61,915 bases of DNA, taken from NCBI GenBank assembly GCA_019400425.1, contig JAFREE010000142.1:1-61915 (forward strand), written 5' to 3'. The stretch comes from Hymenochaete sp. R1 (lineage: Eukaryota; Basidiomycota; Agaricomycetes; Hymenochaetales; Hymenochaetaceae). Below are positions 32,320 through 43,445 of the stretch, in pieces (position 1 is the stretch's first letter; every line of letters begins with the position of its first letter). A program made the translations under genes and the position numbers. A model generated the notes under the pieces. The model was not told where the DNA came from and ran no database searches. It was given only the letters and a program-made list of their open reading frames with translations.

Positions 32320-34404
32320 ATGTCGGTTTCACTTCACAGGCGAGCAAACTCATCGGCTACGAGTCCTTTCTTCGACCACGAGCTCTCCGCTATGCAGGAT
32401 GACTCGGACGCTTCGACGTCGTCCAACGGACGGCAGACAGCGAGTCATAAGATCTCACAGTCTATGGCGATGTCTGAGCGAGAACGAGGTCAAGGACAGG
32501 GTCTCGGTCTGAGTCCGAACCAGGACCAGGACAGAGACATTTCGGGTTCGGAGAGAGGATCTTTGGAAGTTGGTGAGGAGGATAGGGCAGCATTGTTGGG
32601 TGGAGAGTCGAGCGAGGAGGGTCAGTCGCGCAGGCGTGCATTGGCTGAGAAGGAGAAAGACAGTACTTGGAAGCAGGTGAAAGAGATTGTCATAGAGGTG
32701 TGTGTAGCAGCATTTTCCATGCTCTTTGCGTTAACGAACCGTCCACATAGACTGCTCCGACTCTTTTGCTAACGACTGTCGGCTTACTGTTTACTGGAGA
32801 GCTACTAGACCATGTGTCGGTACGCACGTTCAGTCTCAAGTGGGCGTCTGGTTCTGATCACTTCACATAGCATTGGAAAGCCATGATGCGAATAGACGAG
32901 CTCATCATTATCATTCCCGTCATCCTTAATCTCAAAGGCAACCTCGAGATGAACTTATCTTCCCGTCTGGGTACAGCTGTGAGTGTCCTTCGGCGGTATC
33001 ATTTTTCAGCCAGAAAGCTAAACTTAGCGAAACCAAGGCCAACGTGGGAGACCTTGATGATCGTGTCAGTCGGTATGGCATCCTGCAAGGAAATATGGCA
33101 CTACTGCAGGTGCAAGCTACGCTTGTGTCGCTCATCGCGTCTATATTGTCTTTTGTGTTGGGGGCTATGACACCGGACCCAACGCCAGAAGGGCCAGCAG
33201 CGGCTGAAGGGAGCGCGATGCTTATGCACTTACTCGCGCGAAAGCCAAGGCCCAAGCCGGTTTACGATCCTACAAAACCGAAGTCGGGGCTTGCTGAGTA
33301 TGTTTGCTTTGTTCTTCCCTCCGTAAGCTCTGGCTAACGACATTTTATGCAGGTTCATAATGGTTGCTTCTACTGCCATGACCTCCGCTTGCCTTTCAAG
33401 TCTTATTTTGGGCTCGTTTATGTGCACTCTCGTAGTCATATGTCGACGGTTCTCTCTAAATCCTGGTCAGTTATCCGTCCCAAAATGTCCTTTACATCAT
33501 GCAGATAAGTTTGTGTTATAGATAATATCGCTCCACCAATCGCTTCCTGTCTTGGGGACCTCATCACACTTTGCCTCTTAGGTCTCGTTTCCACCTTCCT
33601 TATTAACTTCGTCAACACACCCCTCCCTCTTATTGTTTGCATCTTCCTCATCATCACTGCCTCCGTTTGTATATTTTATGTTCGAAAAAACCACTACGTG
33701 CGTGGCTTGCTGACGCAGGGATGGACGCCGCTGTTTGGGGCGATGGCTATTGCCTCAGCTACGGGAATCATCCTGGACGTCTTCGTCTCTCGCTACAGCG
33801 GCTTCGCGTTGTTAGCTGTCATCATCAGCGGTGTGTTTGTTTCTTTAAACTCATCATTTCAAGATGCTCAAATTTTCGCATTGACTGTACTGTAGGTCTC
33901 CCAGGTGCGGTTGGAGCTGTAGCCGTATCCCGGATATCAACAGCTCTGCATGCAGCCGCGATAACCATGCTCCCCTCTGGCTCGCACAAGCACGACACAC
34001 CCCCACAGCCGAGCTACAAACTTGTCATGCTCACGCTTTTTTCAATCACGATTCCCGTCGAGCTGTGTTTCTTGTCCGTGTTGCGCGGGATCGGCTGGCT
34101 TCAACTACCGTTCATCTTTGTAGCGTTCGCTATGGTGTTCTTCTGCATTACCGTGAGTGTTAGCTTGTTCTACTCTACTTTTTACCATGTTTACACTCAT
34201 TTATGTTTCCAGGTACTCATTTCGTTATTCTTCGCCCGTATTCTTACCAATTTTCTCTGGAGGAGAGGTCGTGATCCGGACATGTACGCGATGCCACTGC
34301 ACTCCTCTGCAATGGATTTGATCGGACAGCTGCTTCTCGTTGTGTGCTTCGAGATCGTGTCCTTACTTGGGCAGCAACTCGGTGCGGGCGAGTCAAAAGG
34401 CTGA
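32320..34404 (+). CDS. SLC41/MgtE-family divalent cation transporter
   Basis: Eight exons (32320-32697, 32751-32819, 32871-32978, 33038-33297, 33353-33465, 33522-33830, 33896-34152, 34213-34404) encode 561 residues. SLC41 proteins move Mg2+ and other divalent cations across plasma or organelle membranes. The first ~125 residues are polar and disordered. Two MgtE-type repeats follow. The first has LLLTTVGLLFTGELLDHVSH, then the signature IPVILNLKGNLEMNLSSRLG. The second has DNIAPPIASCLGDLITLCLL, a pattern that recurs in SLC41 second repeats. About ten hydrophobic spans are evident, ending with DLIGQLLLVVCFEIVSLLG. All intron phases agree. Ion selectivity is not readable from sequence. Confidence 0.9.
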
Positions 34405-35139
34405 GAGTTAGCTCTTTCGTTTTTCAACCAAGGTTATATGGGTAAAATATTTATAGCTGAGCAGCTTGATCGCGACGGTAGACTTGGACAATAGGACTCA
34501 AGGAATAAATTCACCTGACACTCACTCACTCATCCCTACTTCTTCTACGCTCTAATTGATGTTGATGCTACTCGTTAGTTTTTGAGCCTTTGCATAGTAT
34601 GTATCTATAGTATCTTTCTCGTTAATGTCGTCGACCTAGCTATGTATGTTTCTTTTTGTGTGGCGATGAGAGTGATGTGGTGTGTCACGTGTCATGAGCC
34701 GGCCATCTGCGTTCCGAGGAGCCTTTCCAGCGTCGATTCGATTCAGCTTCCAGGTTGTCCTCGACCACAACCACACATCCGTCAAAGACACCATCGTCCC
34801 TCCTTACTTTCTCTTAGCCGATAAAATCATCTTTTGGCGACAACTACGACGACGTACACATCCCTTCGATGCTGGATTTGTCGTGAATTGTATTGGTATT
34901 CATAAACGCAAACGCGAGACGTGACCTTCTCGGATCGGGTTCGACCGACCGTAACTACTACATACCGCACTCGCAACTCGAAATCGAGTACAACGCACCC
35001 ACACTCGGTGTCGGCAAGACCCGAAGCATTACACACAAACATATCATTATCAACGACTTTGTCTCAGCTTGAGCTGTCAAATTAGGACGACGACAGCGGT
35101 AGCATTATCACTAATCCTCAAGGGCTCATCATACTTTCA
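34405..35139. other. Intergenic region, no supported gene
   Basis: A 735-base spacer between two plus-strand genes. Short frames exist near 34682-34924 without domains. It should contain the ADA3 promoter. Confidence 0.5.
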
Positions 35140-37722
35140 ATGTCCCACACCCTCTCTCCCTACGCCTCCGATGCCCATCCGCCCCTTCGCTCATCCCTCA
35201 TCTCATCTTACGACAGCGCTGGTCTCGGCCTTTCATCCTCCACTTCTTCGAGCCCTGGTCCCTCAGGCATAGGCGGTAGTAGCAGCATTGGTGTCGGTCT
35301 TGGACTCGGAAACGGAGCTGGAAACGGATCCGCCAATGGACTTGGGAGTGGATACGGATACGGATACGTGCCGCCTGTGGACGAGCTGGAGGCGACTCAG
35401 GTGGAACTATTGGCGATGAAGAAGCGGGCGCTAGAGAGGGGGAAGAAGGCGGAAAGGGACTTGAAGGTGATCGAGGGGGAGATGAAACGAATGAGGGAGT
35501 TGGAGAAGGGGAAGGCAAAAGCGGCTGCTGTTGTTACTGCTTCGTCTTATGGGAATACGCCAAATGGATTGAGTGGGGGAGGCATGGGAGCCGGGCTTGC
35601 TGGAGGTGGTGGGCAAGGAGGGAGGGAAGGCTCAGCGGTGGGGAAAGTGAAGAGGGAGCAGAGTTGTATGTGGTTTTTCACTTGCATTATGTGATGATTG
35701 TATTCATTATTGATCAAAACAACTTTCTTTTTTGGCAACGTTACCGTGGCTTGACCAATCATTTGATATAAAATGCTTGGTTTGGGGAATAGATACGCCA
35801 TTCCTAGACAAGGAGCGAAGTTTCTCGCCAACTGTGCAATCCGCAGGCGCCCCCTCTACGAGTACTTTACCATCTCTTAACGGTTCACCGATAATGCAAC
35901 AGAAAGTACCCCCCGGAAAAGTGTAAGTTGATCCATCCCTATAGTCTGCGGACTACGTTAACACGAATATGCTTTTTTTCTCTGTATAGGAAGAAAAAGG
36001 ATAAAGATAAAAAGCGCAAACGAGACGACGAAAGCGACGTCGAGCACGGTGAGTTGTTTTCGTGAAGCTTTGCATTCAACTAAAACCTGTTTCAGATATG
36101 GGTCGATCACGAAAGTCGTCACCGCTTCCTCCCCCTCTCGTTCAAAAAGATCACGTACACAAGCCGTCGAAGCTAGGAAAGGAACATACCAAAGTGATAG
36201 TCTCTATTTTTTTATCTTAATACTACGGGCTAATACATCCTAAAAGCCCCAGGCTACGGACTGGTCTTTGCCACAAACATCCAGAGACCTCTTGCCACAA
36301 CGTCCTACCTTCATTCCTTCCCTCCCCGCCGGCCCACGCAAACCCATCGATGTTAAAGAGGATTTCTCCAAAGCCAAAGCACCCGCAAGCCAAGTCCCCA
36401 TCAACACCTTCCAGGCTTTCGTCGAACCATGGATACGACCTATACGAGAAGAAGATGTAGGATGGCTCGAATACGACGGAGACACTGTTAGCCCATACGT
36501 AGTGCCAGAGCTGGGTCGGCACTACACCGAGCAGTGGGAAGACGAGGACATCGCGTTCTATGGCGGTGTACCCGTCTCCCTCGACTTTACGAACTCTCGC
36601 CACGCCTCCGCCACCTCTAGCAGTCACGTGCCCGGGGGGTCGCCACCGATACCGTTGCCAAAATGGGACCCGTCGACGCTTGGGGAGCTGGATTTGGCAT
36701 CAGAGAAGGGGCTGGGTCCGCTGACAGAGCGGATTGCGTCGTCATTTTTGTCGACGGCGAACCAGGCGTCGAGGGCAGCGTGGAAGAGCGTGAAGGAGGC
36801 GGAGGAGGCATACGAGGCGAAAACGGCTGCGGAGGCGAACGGAGGCGGGGTGGGGAGCGTGTCAACAAATGGATCTATAATACCGAAGGAGAGGATCTAC
36901 GTAGCGGATTTCGAAGAGAGGTTGAAAGAGAGCTTGCGCTTTCATGGGATTCTCCAAAGCGACGTAAGCTCATCTCATTCCTTCTCGTCTTTTCAACGCA
37001 ATTCTGAACGCACGACGAACTCAAAAAAATAGCCGAAGTACACTGAGCACGTCGATGACCCCATCTCAACAGCTCTGCGCCAAGCTCAACGCGAGCTTCG
37101 CACCGTCTCCGCTCGAAATAAAGCCCGCCGGACGCGCCTCGTAGAAGTCGCCCGCGACCGACTCGCGTACCAAGAATACGTCGACGCGCGCGAACAGCTC
37201 GACAAGAACATCACCGTCATGTACGCCAAGCTCCAGAAAAAGGACGCGCATCAGCCTGGAAAAGCCACCAAGAAGAAAAAGAAGGGAGAGAAAGATCGTG
37301 GTGGGGGTGGTGGGGACGTGAATGGGATGAATGGTATGCTGAACGGCGTGAACGGCATTGGGTCCGGGTTATACGGGTTGGGAGCGGGCAGTGGGTTGGG
37401 GTCAGGCTCGGGAACGATAGCGCTACCGAACCCAGCATCCTCAGGTCTTGGACCAGACGAGGATAACGTCCTCACCGTACCAGAGCCACTGAAGAATCTT
37501 GTCGAGACGCGGGAGGAGTGGGTGCGGCTTATTGGAGGTAGCTTTGATGCGAGGGAGGAAATGGAACCGGGGAGGGTGAGGGGGGTGCTGATGAGGAGTG
37601 TGTTCGAGGGCGTTGAGGAGGAGGTGAGGAGGGAAGTAGGTGTGATTTTGCCTGGGTTGGGACAGGGGTTGGGACAAGGGAGGAAAGGGGAGAATGGGCC
37701 TGGGAGCGGAGTGGGGACGTAG
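35140..37722 (+). CDS. ADA3: Transcriptional adapter ADA3 (SAGA complex subunit)
   Basis: Exons 35140-35665, 35793-35922, 35990-36048, 36096-36193, 36247-36963 and 37033-37722 encode 739 residues. ADA3 links Gcn5 and Ada2 in the histone acetyltransferase module of SAGA. The N-terminal part is Gly/Ser-rich and contains a coiled-coil (ELLAMKKRALERGKKAERDL) and a basic stretch (KVKKKDKDKKRKRDDE). In the middle is a conserved region with FQAFVEPWIRPIREEDVGWL. The C-terminal family domain starts near residue 511: DDPISTALRQAQRELRTVSA, then NKARRTRLVEVARDRLAYQE and REQLDKNITVMYAKLQKKD. This closely matches the Ada3/Ngg1 C terminus. The tail is Gly-rich. It probably resides in the nucleus. Confidence 0.88.
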
Positions 37723-38013
37723 AGAACGTATGTTATTGTGCTATATAAGATCATGGAGTTTTATGCCTTTTCTTCTTCTCTTTTAATGGGATGCAATGTT
37801 TGTCCTCCCCTCCCTTTCTTCTTTCACGAATACTTTGTACTGTGACGCCTTTTCACAACTCACTTACAATCCCTCGCCTCACCGACCGCTCGGTAATGAC
37901 ATACATATTCCTCGAGTCGCCAGTACTACCTTAATGCCACTACGCCATGCTTACGCAACATAGTGGTTGTGATTGATAGAACGACATCATGTCACGAGGA
38001 GCCCTTTGTTTTG

Positions 38014-39228
38014 TTAAGAAGTACTATTCGTCGTCTTCGCTTTCTTCGCCTTCTTCCCCTCCCCCTCTTCTCTCCTCTTCTTTTTCCTCTCCGGGGCTGA
38101 AGACCCATCTTCCTTTTCCTCAGCCTTCGCCTTCGAACTTCCTTTCCCATCCCCACCCAAACCCGTTAATGTTGGTGTCGGTATAAGTTCATCCACAGCC
38201 ATAACATCATCTTTATCGATCATCGTAGGCGTCTGTTGATTACCCGACTTCGAGGAAGAGGACGACAACGCTCCTGTAGGCAAAAATCGATGCTTGAGAA
38301 GGTGTGGGGGATGCCGATATCGTGGAGTGCTGGTGTACTTGGCCGCGGTCATGGGCATTGTTGCTGTCGTACCATTTGCTTCGGTAGTGTGCGTCGTTGG
38401 GGAAGTAGGTCGGGAGGCATCGGAGGGTGGGGGTGTTGGGAGCGCCGGCTGCGCACTGAGGACAAGATGGCGGGTAATTGGGTTCGATGCTGAATGATCA
38501 AGGGGATGGAATCATAGTGCAATTTGAAGAAGGATAAACAAAGGGATAGGGGATAGATAAAATCAAAATTTAAAAGCCCACCTATAAAAAGTTTCCCGTC
38601 TTTCTGCCTCGGTAATAGGCATTGTAAGCCGATAAGTTCGGCTCCTCCTATCGGTGCGTCGCCTTCCGGGTTTTCGGATGATTCATGGATGTCCCAGATA
38701 TCGTAGGTAGTATGCTTGCGTGATATGTGTCCAATGCGCTTTGAGGTCTCCGTCTTTCGGTCAATGGACGACGACAACGACGATGCAGACGGCTCAAGCT
38801 CAATCTGGAGGCCTTCGAAGGCTTTTGGCTTTATCTGAAAAACAAATTGAGAGAGCCGGTAGATGTAAAATCTTTACTGGTAAAAAGATTGCTTAGGAGA
38901 AACAGCGCACCCCATCTGGAACACGGATAACCCAAAGCTCAACATCTTCGTCGTCCTTCAATGCTTCATAATCAAAGACCCTATCGTCCAAAAAGTCCCC
39001 CGACCTAAGTTTTTTGCTCCCTTCTATATGTCCCGGACTTGAAAGTAATTGAGCATCTTGTTCCGACTCATCATCGGAAGAGTTTACATATGCGTTCGAG
39101 AGCGGGCGTTTACTCATCGTCGTCGAAGCAGCTCCTGCAGCAATCTTGCCTGTCTTGCTGCTTTTGGTTGCCTTCAAAGACTTCTTCTGTGTACTTTGAG
39201 ATGTGCTTGCCTTGACCTTTGGGATCAT
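38014..39228 (-). CDS. RNA polymerase I subunit RPA34-like protein
   Basis: Exons 39228-38911, 38834-38582 and 38489-38014 encode 348 residues starting MIPKVKASTSQSTQKK. The conserved core follows a phosphorylatable Ser/Asp-rich stretch (NSSDDESEQDAQLLSSPGHI). It contains DVELWVIRVPDG, joined by splicing to IKPKAFEGLQIELE, then YDIWDI, GGAELIGLQCLLPR and RHLVLSAQPALPTPP. The pattern fits the Rpa34.5 family, which with RPA49 forms the TFIIF-like heterodimer of RNA polymerase I. A Lys-rich tail (ERKKKRREEGEGKKAKKAK), also a family hallmark, ends the protein. The frame stays open upstream of the chosen Met for about 90 codons, including MARPKIALFGIIDTPDG, so a longer N terminus cannot be excluded. 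Confidence 0.72.
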
Positions 39229-39628
39229 GTTCGAGTTGGGGATACAAATCCAGGCCAACGTGATGAATGCTCGAGTGCCAGTGACGGACTCGGATGGACG
39301 CGAGAATCCCTTCAGTTTTCCAAAGAAGCTTTGCGGCAAATCCCGGTAGGCCGCTGTGGGTCCGTCCGGGGTGTCGATTATTCCAAATAAGGCAATTTTA
39401 GGGCGAGCCATTAAGTCCGCCGAAAGACAAACGAACGAGGACCTTTCCCCTTTTCCCTTAGGTTTTACTATGACTAACGGATCCTGACCTTCTACCCCCA
39501 CCACGAGCGCTACTAGCAGCCGCTGAACAGCGCTTTGCCACTCCGAGAGGTATAATGGTCGACAAAGATTTAAACCCCCTTTTCACTGGCATCTGTTCTC
39601 GTCTTGCCTTTCATCATCATCGTCCTTC
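39229..39628. promoter_or_regulatory. Shared divergent promoter, RPA34-like gene and F-box gene
   Basis: A 400-base gap between head-to-head genes. Its left part is still open in the RPA34 frame, so some of it may be coding. Confidence 0.4.
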
Positions 39629-40888
39629 ATGGCACCGTCTTTTCCCCCTCCAGTAATACCGGACGAATTGTGGGACAAGATCTTCGCTTTCGCAGTATAT
39701 GTCTCGCAGACCTTTGATGTCGCTCCTCGCCGGTCGCAGGAGCTCATACACCTCGACCTACGAGAGTCTTTCACAACCAAACTTGCCATCGTACGTGTCT
39801 CGAGGAAGTGGCATAGAGTGGGAACACCCCATCTTTATCGGTCAATTGTCATTAAGGACAGACGCTCCTTCAAACGCATCTCAAAAACCCTTACGACAAA
39901 CGAGAACGCCAGACTCAAAGCTATTGCGAGGCGCTCGATACGTCTAGACTTTGCATTTTCGACCGAAGAGGATGCGACGATTTCCTTCTCGGAAGCCGCG
40001 GATGTACTCAAAGCTCTCCCGGACCTTCGTTTCTTTGTCGTGTTTCTACATTCGCCAGCCCTTACCAATGACAAAGGAGAGCATTTTGATGTTGTCTCGC
40101 TCTTAACGAACTTACAGGCTCGCCCGAAACTCCGTCTTATACATGTCGAGCCTATATCACTCATGCATCCCGAAAAAACATCCAGGAATTTCAATCTCGT
40201 ACAAGCGGACGAGCTTGTTACTTTGTCCATTCATCCTTCCGATGGAAACCTTGATGAAGAAAAACCTCGCCTCCCTCGGAGTGTGGTACGCCTCGATGCA
40301 CCTATAGCATTCCTGCGATCTCTCACCACCCAGACCGATGAAACTCTATCCTTTGCACACCTCGCCATTAATGGCCGTGTAGGGACAACTGTGGAGTTGC
40401 AAATAAATAGTACTGTTCTCAAGCGACTGAGCCATAACCTTACCCGCCTCGACCTCTTCAATCTTGGCTGTCAAGACCCCCAAGTCGACGAAACTGAATG
40501 GAGCCTCACTACGAGCTATGTAGGGAGACTATGTTCAGAGGTACACGCGCACTGTCCCAAACTCCAAGAACTCGTCATTCCCATCGACTTCGCTTGGCTC
40601 CCAATTCCACCGGTCCCACGTGTAACATTCAAGTTTCGAACGACGTGGTCGATTTCGATGCACTCGCAATGGCTGGACGCGTTCGGCCATATGTTCAGGA
40701 TGCAAAAAGAGGATCCGGACGTGTTTATTGTTGGAGACGTGGGTTCAGGGGACTTGACGGTCGTGCGAGACGTTTGTGCGGAAGTCGAAGCAATTAAAGA
40801 GGTTGCGTTTGAGCTCTTCGAGAGTGGGAAGGTATGGTTTGAGGACGACGAAGGCAGGAGCTTTTCGGGTGCCAGTGGACGTAGGTGA
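39629..40888 (+). CDS. F-box-like domain protein
   Basis: The frame is intron-free and encodes 419 residues. Residues about 8-55 form an F-box-like motif: IPDELWDKIFAFAVY, an Agaricomycete-type insertion, then VSRKWHRVGTPHLYRSIVIK. F-box proteins recruit substrates to SCF ubiquitin ligases through Skp1. The rest contains weakly repeated Leu-rich segments (DVLKALPDLRFFVVFLHSPA, LTRLDLFNLGC) of the kind found in this expanded fungal group. The C terminus ends in a charged segment without known motif. Substrate unknown. It is a distant relative of the three F-box genes at the right of the window. Confidence 0.8.
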   Translation: MAPSFPPPVIPDELWDKIFAFAVYVSQTFDVAPRRSQELIHLDLRESFTTKLAIVRVSRKWHRVGTPHLYRSIVIKDRRSFKRISKTLTTNENARLKAIARRSIRLDFAFSTEEDATISFSEAADVLKALPDLRFFVVFLHSPALTNDKGEHFDVVSLLTNLQARPKLRLIHVEPISLMHPEKTSRNFNLVQADELVTLSIHPSDGNLDEEKPRLPRSVVRLDAPIAFLRSLTTQTDETLSFAHLAINGRVGTTVELQINSTVLKRLSHNLTRLDLFNLGCQDPQVDETEWSLTTSYVGRLCSEVHAHCPKLQELVIPIDFAWLPIPPVPRVTFKFRTTWSISMHSQWLDAFGHMFRMQKEDPDVFIVGDVGSGDLTVVRDVCAEVEAIKEVAFELFESGKVWFEDDEGRSFSGASGRR

Positions 40889-41349
40889 AGGAGTTCGCGT
40901 GGGTTTTATCGTTATGATGGATTGGCTTCTATGTATGAACCAGGGACTATATTACCAGCCATGATCTGTTTAATTCGGTATTTTACATTCAGTATAAGTC
41001 AATATGTATCATCCAATTGTATCATTTTGACAATATTGTATATATGCATCAACACTTACACTCGCCATTAAAGCACCGTTATAACACTGTAGTACCGTAA
41101 AGATTTTCATTCCCTTCCATATAGGAAATATTGAGATTTGATATGTGCGTAAAGAAAAGTATAATCACTCGTAGTTCACGCCATGAGTACTGACGCCTAG
41201 TGTGCTTAGACTGTTGTATTAGTAGAAGTATTGAGCATAAGCATGTCTGATTATCGGTTGCCGCGGCGCGGAGGCGGTACGTCCTCGGACTCTAAGAAAG
41301 TGAGACAGTAATACAATAGGAGCCCCCAAAGAGCTGTTCCTGGTCGGCG
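40889..41349. other. AT-rich intergenic region
   Basis: A 461-base stretch between the 3' ends of the F-box gene and the decayed minus-strand gene. Nothing recognisable. Confidence 0.5.
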
Positions 41350-42290
41350 TTAAAGGTCGGAAATTTCGATGGCTAAGAGAGTGCTAAGAGCTAAGAAGCG
41401 GTTGAACGATGTTTCAGCTTCAATAGCGATTTTGTTTTTGAGGAAACCCGGTGGCAGTGGCAACCTGCATACACCAGCTGTTACGAAGCCGATTGCGCGT
41501 CTCGTCGTCTCCTCGGCGGTATCATATTCCAGTAGAAGGTCGGGTTCATCATCTGGTTCATCCATCGGGTCTGGCTGTTGGCCGCGACGAGGCTGCACAA
41601 AGTGTCTGTAATCTTCACTTTGCTCCGACAGAGGGCTTACAAGATTTGTCGGATAAATTGGCGCATCCCCATGAAACTCCTTCCAACCATCCTTATACTC
41701 TATTATCAGCCCTTTCAGCTGCTTTGCGCGCTTCTATGATGACCGGCAACTTCAAGCTGATTACCATCAAGCACAGAATCAGCAAATCGCCCGGCTTCCA
41801 CCCTTCGCTTTTGATTTGTGAATCATTTCACCTGCGACAAGGATCCTGGTTTCCTTCGTGTCATCAGACTATGACTCCGGCCCGGCTCCTCCTTTCCTTG
41901 AGTCTTTCTTGGCGCGCCACCAAGTTTCGGAATCGGGCTTTTCATATTCTTTTGAACTTGGATGGAACTCACGTATTTGGAACCCATCTCATTTTCGTCG
42001 ACACCTTCATTTTTGCCAATTGACTCCAGTAACGTTCTCTCACATCCCATGAGACATTCGCGCATCCATGTATGAGCCATTTCGTAATCCAAATAACAGG
42101 CGTCGTTTACAACGGTCTCGCCCTTGAACTCTTCTCGTTCCCGTCCAACGATTTTATCACAGAAGGAAACAAAAGTAGGGGAGGGCTTCTACTGTCGAAC
42201 CACTTGCCGCCCTGCGCGGCCCTATTCTCTCGTCCATCTCTTGCACGAGAGGCGCGGTAGCGTGAATACTTGGTGAATCTTGTTCGGCTG
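41350..42290 (-). pseudogene. Decayed uncharacterised gene
   Basis: Protein-like sequence runs through this interval on the minus strand but changes frame and meets stops. Near 42285-42190 one frame reads HATAPLVQEMDERIGPRRAA. Around 42180-41985 another reads FVSFCDKIVGREREEFKGE and YEMAHTWMRECLMGCERTLL. From about 41980 the first frame resumes (REFHPSSKEYEKPDSETWWR), is cut by TAG near 41870, continues (DDTKETRILVAGEMIHKSKA) and meets TGA near 41790. It finishes with GLIIEYKDGWKEFHGDAPIY to TLLAIEISDL at 41350. The gaps are too small for introns (15-35 bases). I do not recognise the family. A gene with several disabling changes is the simplest reading; sequence error is an alternative. Confidence 0.5.
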
Positions 42291-42464
42291 GACAATATCT
42301 CAAGGTTCTGATGCAAGTGGTGGTGGTAATAGAGCAACAAAGAACTGGATATCAAGTCAAAGGCGATCAAAGCGGAACAAGCTAAAGAAGGGCATTGATA
42401 TAATCTGTAATATTCCACGGGTAAATCTCGAGCAGATCGAGGTAAGAGTAGATACTTGCCTGGA

Positions 42465-42926
42465 CTATTTGGTCCCCCCATACAGCCAGCGTCTACCCCA
42501 TTCTGAAGCGGACCTCTCCAAACCATCAGCTGACTTAAAGAGTCCCTCCAGCTGGTCGTTCCATCTACCCTGCAGGAGCGAACGTACGGGCGTGTGTGAT
42601 ACACGAGTTGCAGCAGGAAGAGGAGCAGGAGGTGTCGGCTTCGAACTAAGTTTCAACGCAAGATCGTGCATTCTGAAGCATACAATACCAGCGGTAAAGA
42701 TGGGCGTAGGGTTTAATGAAAGGTGTTACGGAATGGGTATTGAGCAAAACAGGCGCTCACTCGTCGCGCTGCAAGTCCGTTTGCGACCTAATCAGATTTG
42801 AGAACCCATAGTACACCTACAAAAACAGCCACGCGGATTAAACCGATACAACGATCTAGCATCAGGTAAGGTACTTACACCACCCGCAACAACTGCACCG
42901 GATACAGTACCCACGAGGAAGGACAT
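42465..42926 (-). CDS. MICOS subunit MIC12-like small mitochondrial protein
   Basis: Exons 42926-42879, 42816-42761 and 42672-42465 encode 103 residues with consistent phases. The N terminus MSFLVGTVSGAVVAGGVYYG is a short glycine-rich membrane segment. FSNLIRSQTDLQRDE follows, and the soluble part ends with RSLLQGRWNDQLEGLFKSAD and ASEWGRRWLYGG. This matches what I remember of basidiomycete MIC12 proteins. MICOS shapes crista junctions in the mitochondrial inner membrane, with the N-terminal helix in the membrane and the rest facing the intermembrane space. The family is short and divergent, so the name is moderately secure; the gene model itself is better supported. Confidence 0.62.
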
Positions 42927-43445
42927 GGAGATAAATGAGAAACCAAAGTTTGAAAGCTGCGAAAGCGCGACTGGCAACGAACGCAAAAAGTCGCGTGACC
43001 ATGGGAATTCGACTTCAAACTTCAGAATTCCTTCGATTTTATTTTATTTCTGAGAAAGTAATATGATACTTAGTGTTCTCATACCGTCATTTCCGTAGAA
43101 TGCATCAATGTGTCCATCAAAGCAAAGTAGTTGATAAAAGAGAGACGGGGGTTTATATAACGAAAGAACGTTATAAACGATTCTACACGGGACTTGTGGC
43201 GCAATGTGTTCCCCCGTTCAAAATAAATAAAATATAAAAGACGGTCGAAAGAAAATAGCCTTACTTCGAGTCTTGGAATGTCGTCATTGTACAAGAAAAA
43301 CTGCTATAGAACCAGCATAGAGGAACGAAGCACGAGAATTCATGCAATAGACTTGCGAGTAACCCGCTCTGCCACGATTCCCCAGAGTTTCTCGGATTCG
43401 AAGTTGGAATACATTACGATATGTAGTACATAATTTGTATGGCCT
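42927..43445. other. Intergenic region, no supported gene
   Basis: A 519-base AT-rich spacer between two minus-strand genes. It should contain the promoter of the MIC12-like gene and the 3' end of the phosducin-like gene. Confidence 0.5.

Noticed and set aside
41606..41640. Possible 35-base intron in the decayed minus-strand gene
   Set aside because: Too short for a spliceosomal intron and it reads through in frame without a stop, so it is better taken as coding remnant.
41451..42023. A 190-codon plus-strand frame
   Set aside because: Its translation is Ser/His/Leu-rich without motif. The minus strand holds more protein-like pieces, so I treated it as a shadow of the decayed gene.
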